Shown piece by piece: positions 28,684 to 36,848 of a DNA stretch of 64,000 nt. Source of the stretch: Bradyrhizobium arachidis (GTDB lineage Bacteria; Pseudomonadota; Alphaproteobacteria; Rhizobiales; Xanthobacteraceae); assembly GCF_015291705.1 (NCBI RefSeq), contig NZ_CP030050.1, forward strand, positions 682,001 through 746,000, in the 5' to 3' direction. Below the pieces are notes generated by a model. That model did no database searches. It saw nothing but the letters and a program-made list of their open reading frames with translations, and had not been told where the DNA came from. Made by a program: the position numbers and the translations under genes. Each line of letters opens with the position of its first letter. Position 1 is the stretch's first letter.

Positions 28684-29196
28684 TCAGCGCGTGCCGGGCT
28701 TTGCCGGCGCACGGCGACGATCCGCCGCCGGCTGGTAGGCGACGCGCGAGTGCTGCGCGCAATAGGGCAGGCCGGAAAGCGCCTTGCCGCCGCAGAAGAA
28801 GAAATCCGGACTCGAGGGATCGCCGACCGGCCAGTGGCAGGTCGCCTCGTTCAGCTCCAGCAGCGACAGCCGCTGGCTCATCGGCACCACGTTATCGTAG
28901 GTGACCGGCTCGGCCTCCACCTCGACCTCGAAGGCCTGCGCCAGTGCGGTGTTGCCGCGCGAGATCGGACGGCTCACGCGCATCATGTGCTGCGCGGGGC
29001 GGGCCTTGCGCGGCCGGGGCGCTGCCGATGAGGGGCTCTTGGCGCGGCCGGACAGGCCGAGCCTGTGCACTTTGCCGATCACGGCATTGCGGGTCACATT
29101 GCCGAGCTCGGCCGCGATCTGGCTGGCCGAAAGTCCGGCCTCCCAGAGCTTCTTCAGCTGCTCGACGCGATCATCGGACCAGGTCAAAACCGTCAT
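28684..29196 (-). CDS. gcrA: Cell-cycle regulator GcrA
   Basis: A 170-residue transcription factor of alphaproteobacteria. GcrA binds sigma70-RNA polymerase and activates promoters carrying CcrM-methylated GANTC. The N-terminal helix-turn-helix is TWSDDRVEQLKKLWEAGLSA and VTRNAVIGKVHRLGLSGR. The C-terminal sigma-interacting domain has TCHWPVGDPSSPDFFFCGGK and YCAQHSRVAYQP with paired cysteines. The middle is a basic, proline-rich linker. Its upstream region is rich in GANTC sites. Confidence 0.96.
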   Translation of the reverse strand: MTVLTWSDDRVEQLKKLWEAGLSASQIAAELGNVTRNAVIGKVHRLGLSGRAKSPSSAAPRPRKARPAQHMMRVSRPISRGNTALAQAFEVEVEAEPVTYDNVVPMSQRLSLLELNEATCHWPVGDPSSPDFFFCGGKALSGLPYCAQHSRVAYQPAADRRRAPAKPGTR

Positions 29197-29276
29197 TGCA
29201 CCCTTTCCCTCGCTGCCGGCCAGCCATCCTGGGGCCTCACAGCGAATGCCTAAGCCTTGAAAAACCCGTGCCGCCA

Positions 29277-29490
29277 GAATCCCTTAAGGCTCGCCGGGCA
29301 CGCAGGATGCGCCCGAACGTTTACGCCGGTACATGAGGACTCTTGGGATCAGAACTGCTGCACGAGATGTCGTATCTGACAGTCCAAACGCTACAATATG
29401 GCGTGACTCGCGCGCAAGAGTCCGCCGACTCGCTTCCACATGTTCCGTGGTGAAAATCCCGCAAAATCGGCACCGCAAGACTACGGATTC
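29277..29490. promoter_or_regulatory. Cluster of six GANTC (CcrM) sites upstream of gcrA and argD
   Basis: GANTC occurs at 29277, 29338, 29405, 29418, 29427 and 29486. At about 65% GC one site per roughly 300 bp would be expected by chance. Four of the six lie within 94 bp. The cluster is in the 454-bp divergent region 29197-29650. It is probably part of methylation-dependent control of gcrA, and possibly argD. Confidence 0.7.
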
Positions 29491-29517
29491 AGCGTTTCCC
29501 GGGGCTTTCGGGCGGCA

Positions 29518-29545
29518 TTGACACCCGTCTCACCAGGCATAAGAT
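29518..29545 (+). promoter_or_regulatory. Sigma70-type promoter of argD-argF
   Basis: -35 TTGACA (29518-29523) and -10 TAAGAT (29540-29545) are separated by 16 bp. The predicted start near 29552 falls at the foot of the hairpin at 29553-29577, giving a leader of about 99 nt before the argD ATG. Confidence 0.7.
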
Positions 29546-29552
29546 AGTCGCA

Positions 29553-29584
29553 CGTGCCGCCCTTAAAAGGCGGCACGTTTCGTT
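29553..29584 (+). terminator. Terminator-like hairpin in the argD leader
   Basis: CGTGCCGCC (29553-29561) pairs perfectly with GGCGGCACG (29569-29577) and is followed by TTTCGTTTT. No plus-strand gene lies upstream, since gcrA is divergent. The hairpin therefore sits at the 5' end of the argD transcript. It may act as attenuator, 5'-stabiliser, or the end of a very short RNA. Confidence 0.65.
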
Positions 29585-29650
29585 TTCCGGGCCGGTTAAT
29601 GGTGCGTTGCGCAATGCACTCAAGCCGTCCGCAACATCCAAGTGATCGTC

Positions 29651-30853
29651 ATGACCAACAGCGCCGCGCCGCATTTGCTCCCCGTTTTCGCCAGGGCCGA
29701 CCTCGGTTTCGAGCGCGGCGAAGGCTGCTGGCTGATCGCGACCAATGGCGAGCGCTATCTCGACTTCACTTCGGGCGTCGCGGTGAACGCGCTCGGCCAT
29801 GCCCATCCCGCGCTGGTCAAGGCGTTGCAGGAGCAGGCGACGAAGCTGTGGCACATGTCGAACCTGTTCCAGAGCCCCGACGGCGAGAAGCTCGCCGCGC
29901 GCCTGTGCAGCGAGAGCTTTGCGGACTTCGTGTTCTTCTGCAATTCGGGCGCCGAAGCGCTGGAGGGCGTGATCAAGCTGGTCCGCCATCATCACTTCTC
30001 CAAGGGGCATCCGGAGCGCTACCGCATCATCACCTTCGAAGGCGCCTTCCACGGCCGCACGCTGGCAACACTGGCTGCAACGGGATCTGCAAAATATCTC
30101 GAAGGTTTCGGTCCGCCGATGGACGGCTTCGACCAGGTGCCGCATGGCGACATCGAGGCCGTGAAGAAGGCGATCGGCCCGCAGACCGCCGGCATCCTGA
30201 TCGAGCCGATCCAGGGTGAGGGCGGCGTGCGTTCGTCGCCGCCCGCCTTCCTCAAGGCGTTGCGCCAGCTCTGCAACGAGAAGGGCCTGCTGCTCGCGTT
30301 TGACGAGGTGCAGACCGGCATGGGCCGCACCGGCGATCTGTTCGCGCATCGGCGCACCGGCGTGACGCCTGACGTGATGTCGCTGGCGAAAGCGCTCGGC
30401 GGCGGCTTCCCGATCGGCGCGGTGCTGGCGACCGCAGAGGCGGCCTCCGGCATGGGGCCCGGCTCGCACGGTTCGACCTTCGGCGGCAATCCGCTCGCGA
30501 TCTCGGCTGCGAACGCCGTTCTCGACGTCATGCTCAAGCCCGGCTTCTTCGATCACGTGCAGAAGATGTCGCTGCTGCTCAAGCAGAAGCTCGCCTCCGT
30601 GATCGACCGTCATCCCGACGTCGTCAGCGAAGTGCGCGGCGAGGGGCTCCTGATCGGCATCAAGGCCGTGGTGCCCTCCGGCGATCTGGTCGCGGCGCTG
30701 CGCAACGAAAAATTGCTCACGGTCGGCGCCGGCGACAATGTCGTGCGTTTCCTGCCGCCTCTCATCGTCACCGAAACCGAGATCGAGGATAGCGTCGCGC
30801 GGCTCGAGCGCGCCTGCACGGCCCTTGCCGGCAACAAGCGGGCGGCAAGCTGA
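29651..30853 (+). CDS. argD: Acetylornithine aminotransferase
   Basis: A PLP-dependent class III aminotransferase of 400 residues in arginine synthesis, converting N-acetylglutamate semialdehyde to N-acetylornithine. Motifs: [62 protein letters not shown] (PLP-ring Asp), and the PLP Lys in [15 protein letters not shown] use the ATG at 29651; the GTG at 29642 is an alternative. The stop overlaps the argF start, so the pair is coupled. Confidence 0.95.
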   Translation: MTNSAAPHLLPVFARADLGFERGEGCWLIATNGERYLDFTSGVAVNALGHAHPALVKALQEQATKLWHMSNLFQSPDGEKLAARLCSESFADFVFFCNSGAEALEGVIKLVRHHHFSKGHPERYRIITFEGAFHGRTLATLAATGSAKYLEGFGPPMDGFDQVPHGDIEAVKKAIGPQTAGILIEPIQGEGGVRSSPPAFLKALRQLCNEKGLLLAFDEVQTGMGRTGDLFAHRRTGVTPDVMSLAKALGGGFPIGAVLATAEAASGMGPGSHGSTFGGNPLAISAANAVLDVMLKPGFFDHVQKMSLLLKQKLASVIDRHPDVVSEVRGEGLLIGIKAVVPSGDLVAALRNEKLLTVGAGDNVVRFLPPLIVTETEIEDSVARLERACTALAGNKRAAS

Positions 30854-31776
30854 TGAGCAGTTCACCCAAGCATTTCCTCGACATCAACGAGCTGCCGCTG
30901 ACGGAGCTCAAGCGCATGCTCGCCGCATCCTCCGCGATGAAGGCGAAGCAGAAGGCGCACCAGCCGGTGAAGCCGCTCGAAGGCAAGACGCTGGCGATGA
31001 TCTTCGAGCGTCCCTCGACCCGCACCCGCGTGTCGTTCGACGTCGCCATGCGCCAGCTCGGCGGCGAGCCGATCATGCTCACCGGCGCCGAGATGCAGCT
31101 CGGCCGCGGCGAGACCATCGCCGACACCGCGCGCGTGCTGTCGCGCTATGTCGATGCCATCATGATCCGCATCCTCAACCACGAGGCGCTGCTGGAGCTT
31201 GCGCAACATGCGACCGTGCCCGTGATCAACGGCCTGACCCGGCGCTCGCATCCCTGCCAGGTGATGGCCGATCTCATGACCTATGAGGAGCATCGCGGCC
31301 CGATCGAGGGCCGGACGGTGGCCTGGACCGGTGACGACAACAACGTTCTCGCTTCTTGGGCGCACGCCGCCGAGCGCTTCAAGTTCAAGCTCAATGTCGC
31401 AACGCCGCCGGAGCTCGCGCCGAAGAAGGTGATGCGCGACTGGATCAAGGCGACGAACGCGCCGATCGTGCTCGGCACCGATCCGGAGGCCGCCGTAAAG
31501 GGCGCCGATTGCGTTGTCACCGACACCTGGGTGTCGATGGGCGACAAGGAAGGCGAGCACCGTCACAACGTACTCAAGCCTTACCAGGTCAATGCCAAGC
31601 TGATGTCGCTGGCCAAGCCCGACGCGCTGTTCATGCACTGCCTGCCGGCTCATCGCGGCGAGGAGGTCACGGATGAGGTGATCGACGGCCCGCAATCGGT
31701 CGTGTTCGACGAGGCGGAAAACCGCCTGCATGCGCAGAAGGGCATTCTGGCCTGGTGCTTCGACGCGGTGAAGTAG
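30853..31776 (+). CDS. argF: Ornithine carbamoyltransferase
   Basis: Forms citrulline from ornithine and carbamoyl phosphate. It is 307 residues, the family length. The carbamoyl-phosphate loop is [13 protein letters not shown], and [14 protein letters not shown] and the ornithine-binding motif [16 protein letters not shown] are present. ATGA overlap with argD indicates a bicistronic arginine operon. Confidence 0.97.
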   Translation: MSSSPKHFLDINELPLTELKRMLAASSAMKAKQKAHQPVKPLEGKTLAMIFERPSTRTRVSFDVAMRQLGGEPIMLTGAEMQLGRGETIADTARVLSRYVDAIMIRILNHEALLELAQHATVPVINGLTRRSHPCQVMADLMTYEEHRGPIEGRTVAWTGDDNNVLASWAHAAERFKFKLNVATPPELAPKKVMRDWIKATNAPIVLGTDPEAAVKGADCVVTDTWVSMGDKEGEHRHNVLKPYQVNAKLMSLAKPDALFMHCLPAHRGEEVTDEVIDGPQSVVFDEAENRLHAQKGILAWCFDAVK

Positions 31777-31814
31777 GCGCGTTGGAATTCGCCGCGGCCG
31801 CCTCATACACTATC

Positions 31815-31955
31815 GTCGTCCCTGCGAACGCAGGGACCCATACCGCGGTCACTCTCTTGTGGCAGGCTGGCAGAGGCTAGAGGCTGACAGTCTTCGTCAA
31901 ACCCAGGCCTGTGGTTATGGGTCCCGGGTTCGCGCTTTGCGCGCCCCGGGACGAC
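31815..31955. repeat. Intergenic palindromic repeat, family B
   Basis: Begins GTCGTCCCTGCGAACGCAGG then GGGACCCATACC, and ends GTGGTTATGGGTCCCGGG ... CCCCGGGACGAC. The outer arms are of two different subtypes (CTGCGAACGCAG left, GGGTTCGCGC right), so it may be a mosaic. It occupies the gap between argF and hslO. Confidence 0.8.
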
Positions 31956-32051
31956 ATCGAATCTGCAGGATCGTGTGCGATCATAACCGCATCAGGAACA
32001 CGCCGCCTCGCAGCCCTTCCATTTTCGCCCTCCGACCCCAGATAAAGCGCC

Positions 32052-33059
32052 ATGGTTTTCCAATCCCCTGACATGAAAACCGGGCCTGAAGGCCCGGTTC
32101 GCGCGCCATCAGCGGTTCCGATCGATGACGCTGTGCTGCCCTACGAGGTCGACGCGCTCGACGTGCGCGGTCGCCTGGTGCGGCTTGGTCCCGCGCTCGA
32201 CGAGATCCTGACCAAGCACGATTATCCGGCGCCGGTCGGCAAGCTGCTCGGCGAGGCCATCGTGCTGACGACGCTGCTCGGCTCGGCGCTGAAATTCGAG
32301 GGCCGCTTCATCCTCCAGGCCCAGACCGACGGTCCGGTGTCGTTCCTGGTGGTCGACTACCAGGCGCCGGATCGCCTGCGCGCCTATGCGCGCTTCGATG
32401 CCGCGCGCCTTGGTGATGCCAGGGATTCCGGCGCGCTGCTCGGCCGCGGCCATCTCGCCATGACCATCGACCAGGGTCCCGACATGAGCCGCTACCAGGG
32501 CTTGGTCGCGCTCGACGGCGGAAGTTTGGAAGATGCCGCCCACGAATACTTCCTGCGCTCCGAGCAGATCCCGACCAAGGTGCGCCTTGCGGTCGGCGAG
32601 GAGTGGCGCAGTAGCGACGGCGGCAAGCATCGCTGGCGCGCCGGCGGCATGCTGATGCAGTTTCTGCCGAAAGCGCCAGAGCGCGCGCGGCAGGCCGACT
32701 TGCATCCCGGCGATGCGCCCGAAGGCGCCGAAGTGCACAGCATTGCCGAGGACGACGCCTGGGTCGAGGCGCGCTCGCTGATCGAGACCGTCGAGGATGT
32801 CGAGCTGATCGATCCCGAGCTGTCCGGCGAGCGGCTGCTCTATCGCCTCTTCCATGAGCGCGGCGTGCGCGTGTTCAAGCCGTTGTCTCTCAAGGCGCAA
32901 TGCTCCTGCTCGCGCGATGCGGTTGCGTCCATGCTGAAGAGTTTTTCGTCCGACGATCGCGCCGCGATGGTCAAGGACGACAAGGTCGTCGTGACCTGCG
33001 AGTTCTGCAGCTCGGTGTATCAGTTCACGCCGGATGAGGCGGGCGTCGAGGACGCGTAA
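32052..33059 (+). CDS. hslO: Redox-regulated chaperone Hsp33
   Basis: A 335-residue cytoplasmic holdase activated by oxidation. The N-terminal domain includes TKHDYPAPVGKLLGEAIVLTTLLGSALKFEG. The C-terminal zinc switch consists of CSCS (LKAQCSCSRDAV) and CEFC (VVTCEFCSSVYQF), the CxC and CxxC pairs. Length is slightly above average because of an N-terminal extension of about 30 residues. The start at 32052 is the first ATG; a later start cannot be excluded. Confidence 0.95.
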   Translation: MVFQSPDMKTGPEGPVRAPSAVPIDDAVLPYEVDALDVRGRLVRLGPALDEILTKHDYPAPVGKLLGEAIVLTTLLGSALKFEGRFILQAQTDGPVSFLVVDYQAPDRLRAYARFDAARLGDARDSGALLGRGHLAMTIDQGPDMSRYQGLVALDGGSLEDAAHEYFLRSEQIPTKVRLAVGEEWRSSDGGKHRWRAGGMLMQFLPKAPERARQADLHPGDAPEGAEVHSIAEDDAWVEARSLIETVEDVELIDPELSGERLLYRLFHERGVRVFKPLSLKAQCSCSRDAVASMLKSFSSDDRAAMVKDDKVVVTCEFCSSVYQFTPDEAGVEDA

Positions 33060-33084
33060 GCGTACTGCCGGTCAAGTGCTCGGT

Positions 33085-33182
33085 GCCGTAGGGTGGGCAA
33101 AGGCGCAAAGCGCCGTGCCCACCATGCCTCCGCACTCGCGATGTTGATTGGTGGGCACGCTTCGCTTTGCCCACCCTACGGC
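33085..33182. repeat. Intergenic palindromic repeat, family A copy 3
   Basis: TGCCGTAGGGTGGGCAAAGG and its complement CTTTGCCCACCCTACGGCA enclose the inner pair GTGCCCACCAT / GGTGGGCAC. It lies between the convergent hslO and apaG genes and may terminate both. Confidence 0.87.
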
Positions 33183-33188
33183 ACCGCC

Positions 33189-33581
33189 CTAGTTCAACAC
33201 CCGCTTGCTGTCCGGGCTGTCCAGCGAGAACGTCGGCACCTCGATCTCGAAACGCTCGCCGCTTTCGCTGACCATCTGGTAGCGGCCGGTCATGAAACCG
33301 GAGGCGGTCGAGAGCGGCACGCCCGAGGTGTACTCGAAGCGCTCACCGGGGGCGAGGATCGGCTGCTCGCCGACCACGCCCTCGCCCTTCACCTCCTGCT
33401 GGCGGCCGGAGGCGTCGGTGATGATCCAGTGCCGCGTCTTGAGCTGCACGGTTTCCTCGCCGGAATTGGTGATGACGATGGTGTAGGACCAGAAAAAGCG
33501 CGAGCGGTCGGCCGACGATTGCTCCGGAACAAAGTTCGGCTCGACGGTCACTTCGATCTGGCGGGTCACGGCGCGGTACAT
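33189..33581 (-). CDS. apaG: ApaG (Co2+/Mg2+ efflux-associated) protein
   Basis: A 130-residue single-domain protein with an immunoglobulin-like fold. Diagnostic blocks are VTVEPNFVPEQSS, RFFWSYTIVITNSGEETVQL, RHWIITDASGRQQEVKGEGVVGEQP and LSTASGFMTGRYQM. The frame continues far upstream as an antisense shadow of the opgC gene. I start at the ATG at 33581, which gives the normal ApaG length. The biochemical role is not settled for the family. Confidence 0.93.
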   Translation of the reverse strand: MYRAVTRQIEVTVEPNFVPEQSSADRSRFFWSYTIVITNSGEETVQLKTRHWIITDASGRQQEVKGEGVVGEQPILAPGERFEYTSGVPLSTASGFMTGRYQMVSESGERFEIEVPTFSLDSPDSKRVLN

Positions 33582-33764
33582 GACCGCCATCATAACGAAA
33601 TCCGGCTCCGGAACCAAACGCCCGAGGCGGTTTTCACGACATCGTCCCGCCAGAATTCGCGAGGAAGTAGACCCCCAAATGTGATCCGGCCGCTTTGCGA
33701 GATAATGGCCGGAGCTGTAAACTCCTTCATGCGTCGCGACTTGCGCAAGGGTGTCTAGGCCCCG

Positions 33765-34997
33765 ATGACCATTGCCGACCAAGTGACGGGATCGATCGCG
33801 GGAACCGCAAAACCGCGCGTGGCCGCCTCGGCCATCTCGCTGCCCGCCATCGGCGAGCGCGAGCTCCGGCTCGACCTGTTCCGCGGCCTCGCGCTGTGGC
33901 TGATCTTCATCGACCATCTGCCGCCGAGCCTTCTGACCTGGTTCACGATCCGCAATTACGGCTTCAGCGACGCCACCGAGATATTCATCTTCATCTCCGG
34001 CTACACCGCCGCCTTCGTCTACGGCCGGGCGATGCTGGAGAGCGGCTTCGTCATTGCCACCGCGCGCATCCTGCGGCGCGTCTGGCAGATCTACGTCGCC
34101 CACGTCTTCCTGTTCACGATCTTCCTCGCCGAGATCTCCTATGTGGCGACCAGCTTCGAGAACCCGCTCTACACCGAAGAGATGGGGATCATGGATTTCC
34201 TCAAGCAGCCCGACATCACTATCGTGCAGGCGTTGCTGCTGCGCTTCCGCCCCGTCAACATGGACGTGCTGCCGCTCTACATCGTGCTGATGCTGGCGTT
34301 GCCGCTGATCCTGTGGTCGATGAAGTGGAAGCCCGACGTCACGCTGGCGCTCTCGGCCGTGCTCTATGCGGTGACCTGGGAATTCGATCTCTACTTCTCC
34401 GCCTATCCGAACGGCTTCTGGGCGTTCAATCCGCTCGCCTGGCAATTGCTGTTCGTGTTCGGCGCATGGTGCGCGCTCGGAGGTGCGCGGCGCATGTCGC
34501 GTATCCTGGCCTCGCCGGTGACGATGTGGATCGCGATCGCCTATATCGTTGCGGCGTTCTACGTGACGCTGACCTGGTACGTGCCGCAGCTTTCGCATTT
34601 GATGCCGAAGCGGCTCGAGCAGTGGATGTATCCGATCGACAAGACGGACCTCGATGTGCTGCGCTTCACGCATTTCCTGGCGCTGGCCGCGCTCACCGTG
34701 CGCTTCCTGCCGCGGGAATGGCCGGGCCTGAAATCGCCCTGGCTGCGCCCGCTGATCCTGTGCGGCCAGCACTCGCTCGAGATCTTCTGCCTCGGCGTCT
34801 TCCTCGCCTTTGCCGGCCATTTCGTCCTGGCCGAAGTCTCCGGCGGCGCGGTCATGCATGCGCTGATTAGTCTCTGCGGAATCCTGATCATGTGGGGCGT
34901 GGCCTCTGTCATTTCGTGGTACAAGCGCGTGGCTGACAAGAGCGGTGCGAAAACCAAAAACGCCGTCGGCAACGCCGATCTGGCGGGAGGGGGCTGA
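33765..34997 (+). CDS. opgC: OpgC-family membrane acyltransferase (periplasmic glucan succinylation)
   Basis: A 410-residue inner-membrane protein with about ten helices. The N-terminal ELRLDLFRGLALWLIFIDH and the following IRNYGFSDATEIFIFISGY match OpgC, which transfers succinyl groups to osmoregulated periplasmic glucans. QHSLEIFCLGVFLAFAGHF is a late conserved segment. The stop overlaps the next ATG (TGATG), coupling it to two SGNH-fold genes. An alternative role is another acyltransfer to envelope sugars. Confidence 0.88.
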   Translation: MTIADQVTGSIAGTAKPRVAASAISLPAIGERELRLDLFRGLALWLIFIDHLPPSLLTWFTIRNYGFSDATEIFIFISGYTAAFVYGRAMLESGFVIATARILRRVWQIYVAHVFLFTIFLAEISYVATSFENPLYTEEMGIMDFLKQPDITIVQALLLRFRPVNMDVLPLYIVLMLALPLILWSMKWKPDVTLALSAVLYAVTWEFDLYFSAYPNGFWAFNPLAWQLLFVFGAWCALGGARRMSRILASPVTMWIAIAYIVAAFYVTLTWYVPQLSHLMPKRLEQWMYPIDKTDLDVLRFTHFLALAALTVRFLPREWPGLKSPWLRPLILCGQHSLEIFCLGVFLAFAGHFVLAEVSGGAVMHALISLCGILIMWGVASVISWYKRVADKSGAKTKNAVGNADLAGGG

Positions 34998-35770
34998 TGA
35001 AGGCGAAGGTTCTCCTGAGCCTGGTCCTGCTATGCGGTAGTCTCGCCGCGCCCCAGGCGCGCGCGGGCGATGCTGCGTCTGCTGCCGCGCCGGCAGCCTG
35101 CGAATTGCCGTCCTATCTGCTCACCAGCGAGAGCCAGCTTCCCAGGGTCGCCGATGCGGTTAAGGCGGGCAAACCGCTCGAAATCCTCGTCATCGGCAGC
35201 GGTTCGACCAGGATTCCGGCCTCGGAGGACAGCTCCTATCCCGCGCGGATGCAGGTCATTTTGAAGGACAAGTTGCCGCCGCCAGAGGTCGTGCACGTCT
35301 CCGTAGAAATACAGAGCAAGAAGACGGCCGAGGAGGCGGCCGGGACCTTCGTTAAGCTGATGGAAGCAAAAAGGCCTACTTTGGTCATCTGGCAGACCGG
35401 GACCGTGGATGCTATCCGAGCCATCGATCCCGACGATTTCCGCGGCGCTGTGACCTCAGGGGTTGCCGCGCTGCAAAATGCAGGGGCTGACGTCGTCTTG
35501 ATGAATTTGCAGTACAGCCCGCGTACCGAAACCATGATCTCGGTGCCGCCATATCTCGACAACATGCGGGTGGTGGCGCAGGAGCATGACGTCCCGCTGT
35601 TCGATCGTTTCGCAATCATGCGGCAGTGGAATGATCAGGGGCAGTTCGACCTGTTCAGCCCGTCCCGCGGGCCAGAGCTGGCGAAACAGGTCCATGATTG
35701 CCTGGGCCGGGCGTTGGCACAGTTCGTGATCGACGCTGCCCATCTGGGGCCGGCCCAGCAGCAGAATTGA
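34997..35770 (+). CDS. SGNH-fold protein with lost catalytic residues (probable pseudoenzyme)
   Basis: A 257-residue exported protein with a signal peptide ending PQARA. It aligns by eye with the neighbouring SGNH hydrolase over most of its length: LVIWQTGTVDAIRAIDPDD against LVIWQVGTNAVLRNLDPGD, and ADVVLMNLQYSPRTE against ADIVLVDPQYSPAVN. The catalytic positions differ. The nucleophile Ser is Gly69 in IGSGST, the block III Asn is Val137 in GTVDA, and the C-terminal DxxH is absent. A binding or scaffolding role in glucan modification is likely. It is coupled to opgC. Confidence 0.8.
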   Translation: MKAKVLLSLVLLCGSLAAPQARAGDAASAAAPAACELPSYLLTSESQLPRVADAVKAGKPLEILVIGSGSTRIPASEDSSYPARMQVILKDKLPPPEVVHVSVEIQSKKTAEEAAGTFVKLMEAKRPTLVIWQTGTVDAIRAIDPDDFRGAVTSGVAALQNAGADVVLMNLQYSPRTETMISVPPYLDNMRVVAQEHDVPLFDRFAIMRQWNDQGQFDLFSPSRGPELAKQVHDCLGRALAQFVIDAAHLGPAQQQN

Positions 35771-35782
35771 GGACTAGCGTTA

Positions 35783-36781
35783 ATGAGTACCTTCCGCCCT
35801 TTTTGCCTGACGGCATCGCTGGCTGTGCCCGCAGCGGCAGCGCTGCTGTTGCTGACGCCGGCCTCGCAGTCGCGCGCGCAGGCGCAAGCCGCGCAGGCGA
35901 CACCCGCGCCCGCGCCATCGGCTAATTCCGCATCGCCCGCCCAGACCACCGTCGCCGCGACGTCACCCGAGCAGCGCGGCATCACATCGCGTGCCATCGA
36001 CAAGGTGAAGCAGGTGGCGAAATCCGCCGGCGACATCCTTAGCCGCGTGCCTTGCCTGCCGCCCAAGGACGCGAACAAGGGCGGCTCGAAGGCGATGGGC
36101 TCGCTGCCGCATGTCGCAAGCAAGCTCGTCGCCGGCCAGCCCGTCGTCATCGTCGCGTTCGGCTCGTCGTCGACCGCGGGATTTGGTGCGAGCTCCCCGG
36201 AGTTCAACTATCCGAACCGTCTCGCCGCGCAGCTGCGCCGGCAATATCCGACCGCGCACATCACGGTCGTCAATGCCGGCGTCGGCGGCGAGGACGCGCC
36301 CGAGATGATGAAGCGCCTCCAGAAGGAGGTGATCGACGTGCATCCGGATCTGGTGATCTGGCAGGTCGGCACCAACGCCGTGCTGCGCAACCTCGATCCC
36401 GGCGACACCGCCAAGATGGTCGAGGATGGCATCGGCCGCATCCAGGCCGCCGGCGGCGCCGACATCGTGCTGGTCGATCCGCAATATTCGCCGGCCGTGA
36501 ACCAGCGCGCCGAGAGCGCCGGCAAGATGGTGAAGCTGCTCGGCAAGGTCGCCGAGCTCCGTCACGTCGGCATCTTCCCGCGCTTCGAGGTGATGCGCGA
36601 CTGGCACGAGAAGCAGTCGATCCCTGTCGAGAGCTTCGTGATCGCCGACGGCCTGCACATGAACGATTGGGGCTACGCCTGCTTCGCCCAGCTGCTCGGC
36701 GACGACATCATCCGCTCGGTCGGCCAGATCAAGATCGGCGTGAACGTGCCCGCTGACGTGCGGACGTATCGGCCGATGTAG
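35783..36781 (+). CDS. SGNH/GDSL hydrolase family protein
   Basis: A 332-residue exported hydrolase. After a signal peptide (LLLLTPASQSRAQAQ) comes an Ala/Pro-rich linker to about residue 65. Block I is VAFGSSSTAGFGAS (candidate Ser129), block II has NAGVGGEDAPEM, block III is WQVGTNAVL (Asn198), and block V is ADGLHMNDWGYACF (Asp289, His292). The full catalytic set is therefore present. It probably acts as a periplasmic esterase or acyltransferase on glucans or other envelope sugars, given the upstream opgC. Confidence 0.86.
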   Translation: MSTFRPFCLTASLAVPAAAALLLLTPASQSRAQAQAAQATPAPAPSANSASPAQTTVAATSPEQRGITSRAIDKVKQVAKSAGDILSRVPCLPPKDANKGGSKAMGSLPHVASKLVAGQPVVIVAFGSSSTAGFGASSPEFNYPNRLAAQLRRQYPTAHITVVNAGVGGEDAPEMMKRLQKEVIDVHPDLVIWQVGTNAVLRNLDPGDTAKMVEDGIGRIQAAGGADIVLVDPQYSPAVNQRAESAGKMVKLLGKVAELRHVGIFPRFEVMRDWHEKQSIPVESFVIADGLHMNDWGYACFAQLLGDDIIRSVGQIKIGVNVPADVRTYRPM

Positions 36782-36784
36782 AAG

Positions 36785-36845
36785 CGAATAGGGAATGGCG
36801 AGTAGCGAATAGAGATCTATTCGCCACTCACTATTCGCCATTCGC
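36785..36845. repeat. AT-richer inverted repeat between convergent genes
   Basis: GCGAATAGGGAATGGCGAGT and AGCGAATAG face ATTCGCCACTCACTATTCGC across AGATCT, forming an imperfect long hairpin between the SGNH gene and metZ. It is likely a shared transcription end. Confidence 0.7.
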
Positions 36846-36848
36846 CCG

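Noticed and set aside
33582..34859. Upstream extension of the apaG frame to 556 codons
   Set aside because: ApaG is about 125-130 residues; the extra part is antisense to opgC and has no recognisable domain.
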